This document shows positions 41,852 through 50,233 of a stretch of DNA of 64,000 nt, piece by piece. A program made the translations under genes and the position numbers. The notes under the pieces are model-generated. The model saw nothing but the letters and a program-made list of their open reading frames with translations, did no database searches and had not been told where the DNA came from. Every line of letters begins with the position of its first letter. Positions within the stretch are counted from its first letter, which is position 1. The stretch is from NCBI GenBank assembly GCA_021324935.1, contig JAJPIE010000042.1, forward strand, positions 1 to 64,000. Reading direction: 5' to 3'. Origin of the DNA: Acidobacteriota bacterium (lineage in GTDB: Bacteria; Acidobacteriota; Terriglobia; Acidiferrales; UBA7541).

Positions 41852-44134
41852 ATGAACTCCAATCGAACCGGCCTACGCTTGATTGCTCTGTTCTTGTCCC
41901 TCGCCGGTCTGCTCTTCCTGCTTTCCCCGGCCGCTTGGGCTCAGGCTCAGGACAATATCGCCAACGTGAATGCTCCCGATAGCTCAGGTATGACTCCCAG
42001 CGCGGATGATTCCCAGGATCCGCCGACTCGCGTAGCCCGCATCAGTTACCTGAAGGGGTCCGTCTCCATGCAGCCTGGTGGAGCGGGGGACTGGGGTGCC
42101 GCGGCCATGAACCGCCCCATCACCATTGGCGACAAACTCTGGACCGACCAGGATTCTCGCGCCGAACTTCAAGCAGGCCAGGCGGCTCTCCACCTGGGCA
42201 GCATGACCGCCCTCTCCTTCCTGAACCTGAATCAGAACATCATTCAAATGCGCATGGCGGAAGGGCACTTGAATTTCCGCGTCCGCGAACTCCGCCAAGG
42301 CGACACCTATGAGGTCGACACGCCTAACCTCGCGTTTACCGTAACCGAGGCCGGCGCCTTCCGCATCGACGTGAATGAGAATGGCGACTACTCCAGTGTG
42401 ACCGTGATTCGCGGAAAGGGCGAAATTTCCGCCGGCGGCCAGATTTATCCTTTGAATTCCGGCGAACGCGGCGACATCAGCGGCCTGGACCAGAACGTCA
42501 AGTACGTTCCCGGCAGCGCTTCCGAACCCGATGATCTGGACCGTTGGGCGCAAGAGCGCGACCTGAAGGAAGACAACTCCGTTTCCGCGCGTTACGTCTC
42601 CCGCGACACCGTAGGCTATAGCGACCTCGACGACTACGGCACTTGGAGAGAAGAACCCGAGGTTGGCAATGTCTGGGTCCCGAATAACGTGCCGCCGGAT
42701 TGGGCGCCGTATAGCGATGGGAATTGGAGCTACGTGGGACCTTGGGGCTGGACCTGGGTCGATTACGAGCCTTGGGGCTTCGCGCCTTTCCACTACGGAC
42801 GCTGGGGATTTTATGGCGGCGCTTGGGGCTGGTGCCCGGGGCCGGTTTGGGCGCCTCCCTGTTACGGCCCAGCGTTTGTCGGCTTCCTCGGTGGGGGTGT
42901 TGGTTTTGGATTCGGCTTTGGTTTTGGCTTCGGCGGTGGCTGGGGCCATGCCTGGTTCCCTCTGGGCTGGGGTGAGCCGTACCGTCCGTGGTATCACTGC
43001 GGGCCGAATTATTGGAACCACGTAAACATCTACAATACGCACATCAATAACTTCAATTATACGAACATCCATAGCTACCAGAATTATAACTATCGTTACG
43101 CGCACAACGTGAACGCGGTCACCACAGCTTCGAACAGCGCATTCGTGAACGGACAGCGCATCAATCGCAGCTCCACTCGTCTGACCGCTTCCAGCTTGAA
43201 CCACGCGACCATCGCCGGCGGCCCGAACGCGCGACCCACCAATGCCAGCTACATGGGCGCTTCCAGCTTCCACGGCCGGGTGGCCACCCCATCGCAAAGC
43301 GTGCAAAACCGCAGCGTTGTGGCGCGGAGCACGCCCGCCGTTGGCGCCTCGCATCTGCCGGTGCGCACGATGAACTCTCCCGGCTTCACCGCGAACCGTG
43401 GTAACTCCCCCGCCGGCTTCGGCCGCCAGGCGACAAACACTCCGGCAATGAGCGGCTCGCGCCAATCCCAGTTTTCCGCGAACCGGCCGCCTTCGGTCTA
43501 TTCGCCGCAGGGCTCGCGCAACACGGGGTCGTTTAACGCGAACAATTCCCGTTCGCCTGCTTCACTCAACAATAGTTCGCGTGCATCCGCCAGAACCTGG
43601 AGTGCGCAAGGCAATGTGACCGACTCCGGTCGCGCGCCGCAGGGTTTTGGCTCCAGCCGTCCGGCGGCGTCGCAGTCCGCGCGGGCCACGTTCGCGGATC
43701 GCCCCCCGTGGGCGCGCAGCGGCGGCAACTCCTCTGCCGGCTACTCCCCCGGGCAGGGACGCGGCAATTCGGTGAACCGCCCGGCGACGTCGTATGGCGG
43801 CGGCAACCGCTCGTACACTCCTCCTTCCTACAATTCCAATCGTCCGTCGGGAAACTACAGCGCGCCAAACCGCAACTATTCGGCCCCGCGCAGCTACAAC
43901 TCCCCGTCCTATCGCGGGTATTCCTCCGCTCCGCGGAGTTACTCAGCGCCCCGCAGCTACTCGGCTCCGCGCACCTACTCCGCTCCTCGGAGTTACTCCG
44001 CACCCCGCTCTTATGGTGGCGGGGGCTTCGGCGGCTCGCGCGGTGGTGGGGGTGGCTTCCACGGTGGCGGCGGTGGTGGGGGTGGCTTCCACGGCGGAGG
44101 AGGTGGGGGCGGTTCCCACGGCAGTCACCACTAA
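41852..44134 (+). CDS. Secreted FecR-domain / DUF6600-like protein with Gly-rich tail (first copy)
   Basis: 760 residues with a signal peptide ending Ala-Trp-Ala-Gln. A FecR-like domain (about 60-200) is followed by a region dense in Trp, Tyr and Gly (about 245-350: repeated PWGW, PWGF, HYGRWGFYGG), as in DUF6600 proteins. Then comes a long low-complexity part rich in Asn/Ser/Arg, a block of S-Y-S-A-P-R repeats (about 685-725) and a Gly/His tail with several G5-8 runs. Cell-surface or extracellular location is likely; function is unknown. There is no neighbouring sigma factor or TonB receptor of the usual FecR system. Followed by a good terminator and by a paralogue. Confidence 0.82.
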   Translation: MNSNRTGLRLIALFLSLAGLLFLLSPAAWAQAQDNIANVNAPDSSGMTPSADDSQDPPTRVARISYLKGSVSMQPGGAGDWGAAAMNRPITIGDKLWTDQDSRAELQAGQAALHLGSMTALSFLNLNQNIIQMRMAEGHLNFRVRELRQGDTYEVDTPNLAFTVTEAGAFRIDVNENGDYSSVTVIRGKGEISAGGQIYPLNSGERGDISGLDQNVKYVPGSASEPDDLDRWAQERDLKEDNSVSARYVSRDTVGYSDLDDYGTWREEPEVGNVWVPNNVPPDWAPYSDGNWSYVGPWGWTWVDYEPWGFAPFHYGRWGFYGGAWGWCPGPVWAPPCYGPAFVGFLGGGVGFGFGFGFGFGGGWGHAWFPLGWGEPYRPWYHCGPNYWNHVNIYNTHINNFNYTNIHSYQNYNYRYAHNVNAVTTASNSAFVNGQRINRSSTRLTASSLNHATIAGGPNARPTNASYMGASSFHGRVATPSQSVQNRSVVARSTPAVGASHLPVRTMNSPGFTANRGNSPAGFGRQATNTPAMSGSRQSQFSANRPPSVYSPQGSRNTGSFNANNSRSPASLNNSSRASARTWSAQGNVTDSGRAPQGFGSSRPAASQSARATFADRPPWARSGGNSSAGYSPGQGRGNSVNRPATSYGGGNRSYTPPSYNSNRPSGNYSAPNRNYSAPRSYNSPSYRGYSSAPRSYSAPRSYSAPRTYSAPRSYSAPRSYGGGGFGGSRGGGGGFHGGGGGGGGFHGGGGGGGSHGSHH

Positions 44135-44159
44135 AGACTGTTGAAGATTCCTGATTCTC

Positions 44160-44196
44160 AGCCCGCTGCTCTCGCGAAAGGCGGGCTTTTTGTTTT
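44160..44196 (+). terminator. Rho-independent terminator after the first FecR/DUF6600 gene
   Basis: A 7-bp stem (AGCCCGC 44160-44166 / GCGGGCT 44181-44187) with a 14-nt loop is followed by CTTTTTGTTTT. Confidence 0.85.
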
Positions 44197-44427
44197 CTTC
44201 CACAGATCCCTTGTCTTTTACGAACGCCCTTTCTTGCGCTTACAACTCTTTTTCGTCCTTCGTGTTTAAGATCAGTGACACGGGATGCTCTGGTTCCAGG
44301 TTCTTTTAAAAAATTATGTGCCAGGCCTCCCCGGCGTATTCCCGGAAATTGCGGTCAATTTGCCCGAATCTTTCCTCAGCGGCAAGGAATCTGGGAGCCG
44401 ACAAATGCGTCAGGAGAGAAGACCCCT

Positions 44428-46551
44428 ATGAGCAAGCACACTCAAAAATGGCTGGCAGTGGCCGGCTTACTTTTGGGATTTGTCCTGATAACCGTGAAGC
44501 CCGCGGCAGCCGACGATGACGACGACCCGCCGGCTCGCGTCGCACGCCTCAGCTACACCAATGGCGAAGTCTCCTTCAGCCCGTCCGGCACTGACGACTG
44601 GGTCGCTGCCGTGCTCAATCGTCCGATCACCACGGGCGACAAATTGTGGACAGACCAGAATGCCCGCGCGGAATTGCACGTGGGCTCCGCCGCCATCCGT
44701 CTGGCCGGCATGACCGGTTTTTCCTTCCTGAATCTGGATGACCGCATGATGCAGATTCGGCTGACGGAAGGCACCATCAATCTGCGCGTTTTCCGCCTCG
44801 GAGAAAACGAATCCATCGAAGTGGACACGCCGAATCTCGCATTTTCCGTCCTTCGGCCTGGGCGCTATCACATCAACGTGAATGAAGCCGGCGATACGAC
44901 CCTGATTAATGTTCCCGATGGGGAAGGCGAAGTCACGGGCGGCGGTTCCGCTTACACCTTGCATCCCGGCGATGAAGGCTTCTTCACCGGCACCGACACC
45001 CTGAGTCCGGACATCGAGCAAGCGGCTGCCGATGACGATTTTGACCAGTGGTGCAACGAGCGCGACCTGCGCGAAGAACATTCTGTGGCGCGCCGCTACG
45101 TCTCCGAAGACGTCATCGGTTACCAGGACCTCGATGATTACGGTGGCTGGCGGCCGGTGCCGGAATACGGCACGGTGTGGTTCCCCCATGTCACCGTGGT
45201 TGGATGGGCCCCCTACCGCTTCGGCCACTGGGTTTGGATCTCCCCTTGGGGCTGGACCTGGGTTGACGATGCCCCTTGGGGCTTCGCTCCGTTCCACTAT
45301 GGTCGCTGGGTATCCTACGGTGGAGCCTGGGGCTGGGTGCCGTGCCCGCCACCGGTTGTCGCGGTCGGTTACGTTCGGCCCGTATATGCGCCCGCCCTTG
45401 TTGCATGGGTCGGCGGACCTCACTTCGCTGTGGGCATTGGCTTCGGTGCCGGAGTAGGCGTTGGCGTGAATGTCGGCTGGTTCCCCCTGGGGCCGCGCGA
45501 AGTCTTCGTGCCCTCCTATCCCGTCAGCCGCACCTACATCAACAATGTGAACGTTTCCAACACTACCGTAAGCCAGACGGTGATTAACAACTACTACAAC
45601 ACCACCGTGATCAATAAAAACGTTACCGTAAGCAACGTCCATTACATGAACCAGAATGTGAATGGCGCGGTGACCGCGACTTCCGCGCAGTCTTTCACCT
45701 CTGCTCAGCCCATCGGCCGCAACATGGTGCGTGTGGATCAGCGGGAAGTCGCCTCGGCACCGGTTGCAGTCCGCGCCCCGGCGGCAGTTCCTTCGAAGCA
45801 AGCGGTTTTGGGCGCGAGCGCACCGGCACGTTTCCAACCCCCGGCGGCGCTCCAGTCGCGGACAGTGGTGGCCAAGACGGCACCTCCTCCTCCACCTCCC
45901 TCGTTTGCGCAGCGCCAGGAAGCCATCAAGGCCAACCAGGGCCGCCCAATTTCCATGGCGCAAACTCGGCAGCTCGCCATCGAGCAGCCGCGTGCAAACG
46001 TCGCCGCAGTGCGTGTAGCGCCGCCGGCAAAGGTGGTGGCGAATCCCCCGCATGGCAACCTCGGGATGCAACCCAACGCGAATCGCCCGATGAGCCAGAA
46101 CGTAAATCCGAAGCCGAATGTGAGCCAGCCGATAAACAACAACCGGCCGCCCAACGTGAACACCAATGCAAGCATGAATCAATATCCCCATAACGACCGG
46201 CCGCCCAGTTCGCGTCCGGCCCAGACCATGAATCCGCAGCTCGAGCAGAAGCACCAGGACCAAATTCAGCAGTTGCAGCAGAAGCAGGATCAGGAATACC
46301 AGAAGATCCAGCAGAAGCAGTATGAGCAGCAGCAGAAACTGCAGCAGCAAAACGCCAACGAGCAGCGGCAACGCCAGATGGAGCAGCAACAGCAGCAGAA
46401 GCTCCAACAAATGGAACAAAAGCATGACCAGCAGATGCGGCAGCTCCAGCAAAAGCAGCAGCAGGAGCATGCGCATACGCAGGCCGAATCCAAGCCGCCG
46501 AAGAACCAGGACCGTCCTCCGAAAAACGAGGACCATCCCCCGCATCGCTGA
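44428..46551 (+). CDS. Secreted FecR-domain / DUF6600-like protein with Gln-rich coiled-coil tail (second copy)
   Basis: 707 residues. Signal peptide (about 1-28) ends Pro-Ala-Ala-Ala before an Asp5 run. The FecR domain (about 35-175) and Trp/Gly-rich DUF6600 region (about 225-320) align closely with the previous gene, sharing RPIT-x-GDKLWTDQ and PWGWTWVD-x-x-PWGFAPFHYGRW. The C-terminus is entirely different: a Pro/Asn-rich stretch, then about 100 residues of Gln/Lys/Glu repeats (about 590-690) predicted to form a coiled coil. Start ATG 44428 follows AGGAG at a long spacing. It has its own upstream terminator and a strong terminator downstream, so it is probably transcribed alone. Function unknown. 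Confidence 0.82.
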   Translation: MSKHTQKWLAVAGLLLGFVLITVKPAAADDDDDPPARVARLSYTNGEVSFSPSGTDDWVAAVLNRPITTGDKLWTDQNARAELHVGSAAIRLAGMTGFSFLNLDDRMMQIRLTEGTINLRVFRLGENESIEVDTPNLAFSVLRPGRYHINVNEAGDTTLINVPDGEGEVTGGGSAYTLHPGDEGFFTGTDTLSPDIEQAAADDDFDQWCNERDLREEHSVARRYVSEDVIGYQDLDDYGGWRPVPEYGTVWFPHVTVVGWAPYRFGHWVWISPWGWTWVDDAPWGFAPFHYGRWVSYGGAWGWVPCPPPVVAVGYVRPVYAPALVAWVGGPHFAVGIGFGAGVGVGVNVGWFPLGPREVFVPSYPVSRTYINNVNVSNTTVSQTVINNYYNTTVINKNVTVSNVHYMNQNVNGAVTATSAQSFTSAQPIGRNMVRVDQREVASAPVAVRAPAAVPSKQAVLGASAPARFQPPAALQSRTVVAKTAPPPPPPSFAQRQEAIKANQGRPISMAQTRQLAIEQPRANVAAVRVAPPAKVVANPPHGNLGMQPNANRPMSQNVNPKPNVSQPINNNRPPNVNTNASMNQYPHNDRPPSSRPAQTMNPQLEQKHQDQIQQLQQKQDQEYQKIQQKQYEQQQKLQQQNANEQRQRQMEQQQQQKLQQMEQKHDQQMRQLQQKQQQEHAHTQAESKPPKNQDRPPKNEDHPPHR

Positions 46552-46581
46552 TTCCCGGCAGCGAGTTGTGGCCGGTTAGGC

Positions 46582-46615
46582 AGAGCGTCCCCGCAACGGG
46601 ACGCTCTCCCTTTTT
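46582..46615 (+). terminator. Rho-independent terminator after the second FecR/DUF6600 gene
   Basis: A 10-bp perfect stem (AGAGCGTCCC / GGGACGCTCT) with a CGCAAC loop is followed by CCC and TTTTT. Confidence 0.88.
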
Positions 46616-46691
46616 GTCCGCCAAATTGCCGCTTTCGAAGCGCGCTCCCCAACCTCCCGAATGCCTGTGCTATCTTGAACTCATAGCGTCG

Positions 46692-47189
46692 ATGTCTACT
46701 TCCGCACCGAGTTCCGCATTGTTTCGCCGCGTTGCCGGAGCGTTTGCCACCGGTGTCACCGTCTTGACCGTCGAGCGCGAGCCCGATTGCGTGCACGGAA
46801 TGACTGCCAATTCGTTCACCTCCGTTTCGCTCGACCCGTTGTTGGTGCTGGTCTGCGTCTCTCACGAAGCGCGCCTGCTCTCCTTCTTGAAAACTCAGCG
46901 GCGCTTTGGGGTCAGCATCCTGCGTGATGACCAGCAGACCCTTTCCGAACATTTTGCCAGGAGCGAGCAGACCGAGGAGATGGAGCGCCGCCTCGGCATC
47001 CGGTTCATTTGGACGGAAAGTGGCGTCCCCCTGCTCGATGGAGCCCTGGCGCACTTCGCCTGCAACGTTGCGGCGGAGTATCCTGCGGGCGATCACACGA
47101 TTTTTATCGGAGAGGTGGAGAGCATGGCGTGCCACGAAGGCGAGCCATTGTTGTTCCACCGCGGACAATATCGGCGGCTGGCGCCGTAG
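46692..47189 (+). CDS. Flavin reductase-family FMN-binding protein
   Basis: 165 residues with a flavin-reductase-like split-barrel domain across its whole length. Recognisable blocks are FRRVAGAFATGVTVLTV, the FMN-contacting MTANSFTSVSLDPLLVLVCV, and the C-terminal GDHTIFIGEVE ... PLLFHRGQYRRL. Such proteins reduce FMN or FAD with NAD(P)H for a monooxygenase partner, or act as flavoproteins themselves. No monooxygenase gene is near. The ATG at 46692 begins just before the domain; no strong ribosome binding site is visible. It is bounded by terminators on both sides. Confidence 0.87.
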   Translation: MSTSAPSSALFRRVAGAFATGVTVLTVEREPDCVHGMTANSFTSVSLDPLLVLVCVSHEARLLSFLKTQRRFGVSILRDDQQTLSEHFARSEQTEEMERRLGIRFIWTESGVPLLDGALAHFACNVAAEYPAGDHTIFIGEVESMACHEGEPLLFHRGQYRRLAP

Positions 47190-47262
47190 CGCCGCTGCTA
47201 GAAGCCGGACATTCCAGGCTCTTCAACTTCACTCCGGACACCCGGCATCCTCCGTAAAATCA

Positions 47263-47296
47263 AAAGCCCCGGTTTTTCGCCGGGGTCTCGTTTCTT
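47263..47296. terminator. Bidirectional terminator
   Basis: A CCCCGG/CCGGGG stem (47267-47285) with T-rich sequence on the right and CTTTTGATTTT on the minus strand to the left. It would serve the convergent flavin reductase and glycosyltransferase genes. Confidence 0.7.
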
Positions 47297-47309
47297 CATT
47301 TGTAAATTT

Positions 47310-48332
47310 TCAGCGCTCGGAACTTCCGCTGGGGCGTGCCGGTTCGGCGGAATCTCCCAGCTCTTTGCGGTGGCTTTTCACTTCGCGCAGTGCGTAGATG
47401 GCTTTGTTCTGCGACTCGTAGTACGTGCGCGAGCTGATTTCGCCCAGCAGCCCCATGGAGATGAACTGAATTCCGCTGACGAACAAGGCGATGGCCAGCA
47501 GAAGCAACGGCCCGTGCTGGGTCATGATCTGCTGGTGATAAACTAGCTTGTCCGCCAGCAGCCACAGGCTGAGCATAAAGCCGCTGCCGCTCCCTGCCAG
47601 GCCCAGCAGGCCGAAGAACTGCAGCGGGCGCGTGGAATAATCAAGCAGGAACTTTACGATGATGAGATCGAAAAACACCCGGATGGTACGCCCGATCCCG
47701 TAATTGGACTTCCCCGCTTTGCGGTCCGGATTCGATATCGGCACTTCCGCGATGCGCGCGCCGGTGGAACTCGCCAGCGCGGGAATGAAGCGATGGAGTT
47801 CCCCGTAAAGCTGGATTTCTTGCAGGATTTCCCGGCGATAGGCCTTGAAAGTCGTGCCGAAATCGTGCAGCTCGATGCCGGATAGCTTGGCCATCAGCCA
47901 GTTGGCCGCCGCGCTCGGAATGCGCCTCATCAGCCAGTGATCGCGGCGCTGATGCCGCCACCCGCTGACCAGGTCATAGCCCTCTTCGATTTTCTCCAGA
48001 AAGCGCGGAATCTCCTCGGGGTCGTGCTGCAGATCGCCATCCATCGAGATGACCACTTCCCCGCGCGCAAAATCAAACCCCGCTTTCAGCGCGGCGGTTT
48101 GGCCGAAATTGCGGCGCAGGCGGACGACATTCACGCGGCGGTCGTGCTCGTAAATATCGGAAAGGACGCGATAAGAATTGTCTTTACTGCCGTCGTCAAC
48201 GAAGACCATTTCATAGGTCTCGCCGACCGAGTCCATCACTTCGGTGATCTTCATGTACAGGGTAGGAATGTTCTCTTGCTCGTTGTAAAAGGGCACAACG
48301 ACGGAATAGCGGATGGACGCGTCGGTTCGCAT
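47310..48332 (-). CDS. GtrB/DPM1-like family 2 glycosyltransferase (polyprenyl-phosphate sugar synthase)
   Basis: 340 residues. The GT-A domain (about 8-235) has VVVPFYNEQENIP, VDDGSKDNS and the catalytic MDGDLQHDP (DXD region). Two transmembrane helices follow (about 245-270 and 280-305), the arrangement of GtrB/ArnC enzymes that load a sugar onto undecaprenyl phosphate on the cytoplasmic face. The donor sugar cannot be read from sequence. AAGGAG lies 9 nt before ATG 48332. It lies 84 bp downstream of the YdjC/HpnK-type deacetylase gene, suggesting a lipid-linked amino sugar that is deacetylated. Confidence 0.88.
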   Translation of the reverse strand: MRTDASIRYSVVVPFYNEQENIPTLYMKITEVMDSVGETYEMVFVDDGSKDNSYRVLSDIYEHDRRVNVVRLRRNFGQTAALKAGFDFARGEVVISMDGDLQHDPEEIPRFLEKIEEGYDLVSGWRHQRRDHWLMRRIPSAAANWLMAKLSGIELHDFGTTFKAYRREILQEIQLYGELHRFIPALASSTGARIAEVPISNPDRKAGKSNYGIGRTIRVFFDLIIVKFLLDYSTRPLQFFGLLGLAGSGSGFMLSLWLLADKLVYHQQIMTQHGPLLLLAIALFVSGIQFISMGLLGEISSRTYYESQNKAIYALREVKSHRKELGDSAEPARPSGSSER

Positions 48333-48416
48333 ACTACGACTCCTTGCCTCTCAATCAACGGCGCGGACTGCGGTCCCGCCTCTTCCCCTGACGTGCGAAA
48401 TCTGCTTTTGGCGCAC

Positions 48417-49301
48417 TCATACCCCCTGCGCCAGGAACCCATAGTTTATCAGGCGAATCCCTTTTGTGGCGACAAGTTTTCTGATGGAAGTGTCGGTGAG
48501 GATCGCGAGTTCCTGTTGGCGGGATTCCTGAAGGCGGGTGGCGCTTTTGCGGAGCTCTTCATCGAAATAACCGGGGTGGCACATGAATTCGGTGGTGCCG
48601 TCGGGAAGCGCATCCAGCAGGCGTTCCACGCCTTCTCGGGTCATAACCCCCGTTTGCGCTATCCCGCAGAAGTAGTCCGCCGCGGCGATGCCCGCGCGCT
48701 CCGCTTGCTCGCGCGCGTCTCGCGCCAGGAGTTTCAGTCCGCGCGCCTGCATCCCCTGCTTGAACTGGATTCTGGCGGATTGCTCTTCGCCAGCCGAGAG
48801 GACGGAACGCAGCGTGGAGGCCTCCAGTGCGATACGGATGGCGCCGACGCTGTGCTTGCGCGCCAGCCGCAAAGCCACTTCGAATAGGCCGGGAAGCATG
48901 TGCACATGCTTGTGTCCATCGAGATGTGTCGGCCAGATCCCAGCGGTTTTGATTTTCGTGATCTGCGCTTCCCACTCGATTTCGACTTCTTCGGTGGATA
49001 GTTTTCGGGAGGCCATGCGCAGCAGCAGGCTTTCCGGGCCGCCTTCCAGTTGGCCGCCCTTGTTCAGCAGGCTTCGAATGCGACTTGTTTCAGCGGTAGG
49101 AGGGCCGTCGCTGAGATTCAGGTGCACCCCTATGCCCAACTCCGGATAATTGCGGCTTACGGCAACCGCCGAATCAAATGCCCGCCCGTTGGCCAGCAGG
49201 GAAGTGCTGGTAACAAGGCCGTGACAGTGGGCTTCGGTGATTCCATGGTTAACCCCCTCGGTCCACCCTAAATCGTCGGCATTGACGATTAGATTCTTCA
49301 A
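48417..49301 (-). CDS. hpnK: YdjC/ChbG/HpnK-family carbohydrate deacetylase
   Basis: 294 residues. The metal-binding NADDLG motif (residues 7-12) and HLDGHKHVH (about 126-134) are the hallmarks of this family, with a further His in FMCHPGYFDEEL. Members remove N-acetyl groups from amino sugars: ChbG acts on chitobiose, HpnK on acetylglucosaminyl hopanoids. The start is a TTG at 49301 (TTGAAGAATCTA), with GGGGAAAGG upstream; no ATG is possible before the NADDLG motif. No other hopanoid genes are present, so the HpnK assignment over other members is tentative. Paired with the GtrB-like transferase gene downstream. Confidence 0.83.
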   Translation of the reverse strand: MKNLIVNADDLGWTEGVNHGITEAHCHGLVTSTSLLANGRAFDSAVAVSRNYPELGIGVHLNLSDGPPTAETSRIRSLLNKGGQLEGGPESLLLRMASRKLSTEEVEIEWEAQITKIKTAGIWPTHLDGHKHVHMLPGLFEVALRLARKHSVGAIRIALEASTLRSVLSAGEEQSARIQFKQGMQARGLKLLARDAREQAERAGIAAADYFCGIAQTGVMTREGVERLLDALPDGTTEFMCHPGYFDEELRKSATRLQESRQQELAILTDTSIRKLVATKGIRLINYGFLAQGV

Positions 49302-49412
49302 CTTACGCCTTTCCCCTGTCCGTTCGGACAGCTACTCTTTCGCATGCGATGCCGGAAACGTACCATTGACCGTGTTTCCCTCTAACTCTAGCATGACCAG
49401 CTAGAGGCCTAA

Positions 49413-49757
49413 ATGACGGTAAAACTGCGCGAATTGCAAGAAGCAGGTGCGCGCTACGGCGAAAAACGCCGCGGGCGCCGCATGAATTCTCGTGTGCAGA
49501 TTCGCCTGGAATGGGACAAGTCCGATAGCGAACGCGAACTCGTCGAAGCCGTGACGCGCACGGTGAATCCTTATGGCTGCATGGTGGTGCTGCCGAACAC
49601 TCTGGAACTCCAGCAACGCCTGGCCCTGACGAATCTGGCCACCGACGCGAGCAACGCCGCGGTCATCGTCTGGAGAGGCAATCGCCAGCCGGAAGGCTGG
49701 GAATACGGCATCGAACTGGTGGCGCCGGACATGGATTTCTGGGGGATTGAGCTATGA
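49413..49757 (+). CDS. PilZ-like domain protein, first of a coupled pair
   Basis: 114 residues. It resembles a degenerate PilZ fold: a basic R-R-G-R-R-M-N-S-R region near residue 20, then T-V-N-P-Y-G-C-M-V-V-L-P in the place of the (D/N)xSxxG motif, then W-x-x-x-x-Y-G-I-E-L near the C-terminus. With Ser replaced by Asn, c-di-GMP binding is doubtful. It ends overlapping the start of the next gene by 4 bp (ATGA), so the two products may act together. A GAGG site precedes ATG 49413. Confidence 0.65.
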   Translation: MTVKLRELQEAGARYGEKRRGRRMNSRVQIRLEWDKSDSERELVEAVTRTVNPYGCMVVLPNTLELQQRLALTNLATDASNAAVIVWRGNRQPEGWEYGIELVAPDMDFWGIEL

Positions 49758-50155
49758 CGCCCCCGCAAAAGATGAACATCCCCGCCCCAACGGGCGCGGG
49801 ACAGCAGGTGAAGCGCAGCGGCACGGTCGCCCGGCCGCAGACCGCCGAGGAACGCCGCCGCGCGCAGCGCGTCCTGCTGAGGATGGCGGTGATCGTACAT
49901 ATCCCCGGGAAAGCCAACCCGATTCACGGGTTCACGCACACGGTCAGCGCCAGCGGCGCCATGATCATTTTGCCGGAAGGCATTTCCCAGGGCACCAAGC
50001 TCTCGCTTGAAAATCCCAAGACCCAGAAAAAAGTGGAAGCCCACGTCGTTCGTCCGCCTCAGTTGAACGCCGAAGGCTCACTGGTGCCCGTGGAGTTCAC
50101 CACTCCTTCGCCCCAGTTCTGGAACATCTTCTTCCCGCCCGTCGCCCAGAACTAA
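49754..50155 (+). CDS. PilZ-domain protein, second of a coupled pair
   Basis: 133 residues with a disordered N-terminal 30 and a PilZ-like domain (about 35-128). R-R-R-A-Q-R (about 36-41) corresponds to the RxxxR c-di-GMP motif, while the second motif reads T-V-S-A-S-G, keeping Ser and Gly but with Thr for the usual Asp/Asn. The strand VEAHVVRPPQ and ending PVEFTTPSPQFWNIFFP fit acidobacterial PilZ proteins. It may be a weak c-di-GMP receptor or a structural partner of the preceding protein. Confidence 0.7.
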   Translation: MTPPQKMNIPAPTGAGQQVKRSGTVARPQTAEERRRAQRVLLRMAVIVHIPGKANPIHGFTHTVSASGAMIILPEGISQGTKLSLENPKTQKKVEAHVVRPPQLNAEGSLVPVEFTTPSPQFWNIFFPPVAQN

Positions 50156-50197
50156 GGGCGCTACACAGTCCCCGATTTTTCATTTGCCTGATGCGGG

Positions 50198-50218
50198 GCC
50201 CTCACGTTGAACGAGGGC
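50198..50218. terminator. Possible hairpin between convergent PilZ and S53 protease genes
   Basis: Stem GCCCTC/GAGGGC with a 9-nt loop. It lacks a T run in either direction, so this is a weak candidate. Confidence 0.3.
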
Positions 50219-50233
50219 TCCCTCCCACCGTGC

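Noticed and set aside
43900-44130. SYSAPR-coding and Gly-coding repeats as a CRISPR or tandem DNA repeat element
   Set aside because: The repetition follows codons of one open frame with variable third positions, so it is a protein repeat.
44467-46545. A 692-codon open frame antisense to the second FecR/DUF6600 gene
   Set aside because: Its translation is low-complexity leucine/arginine repeats mirroring the Gln-rich coding strand, with no start signal or recognisable domain.
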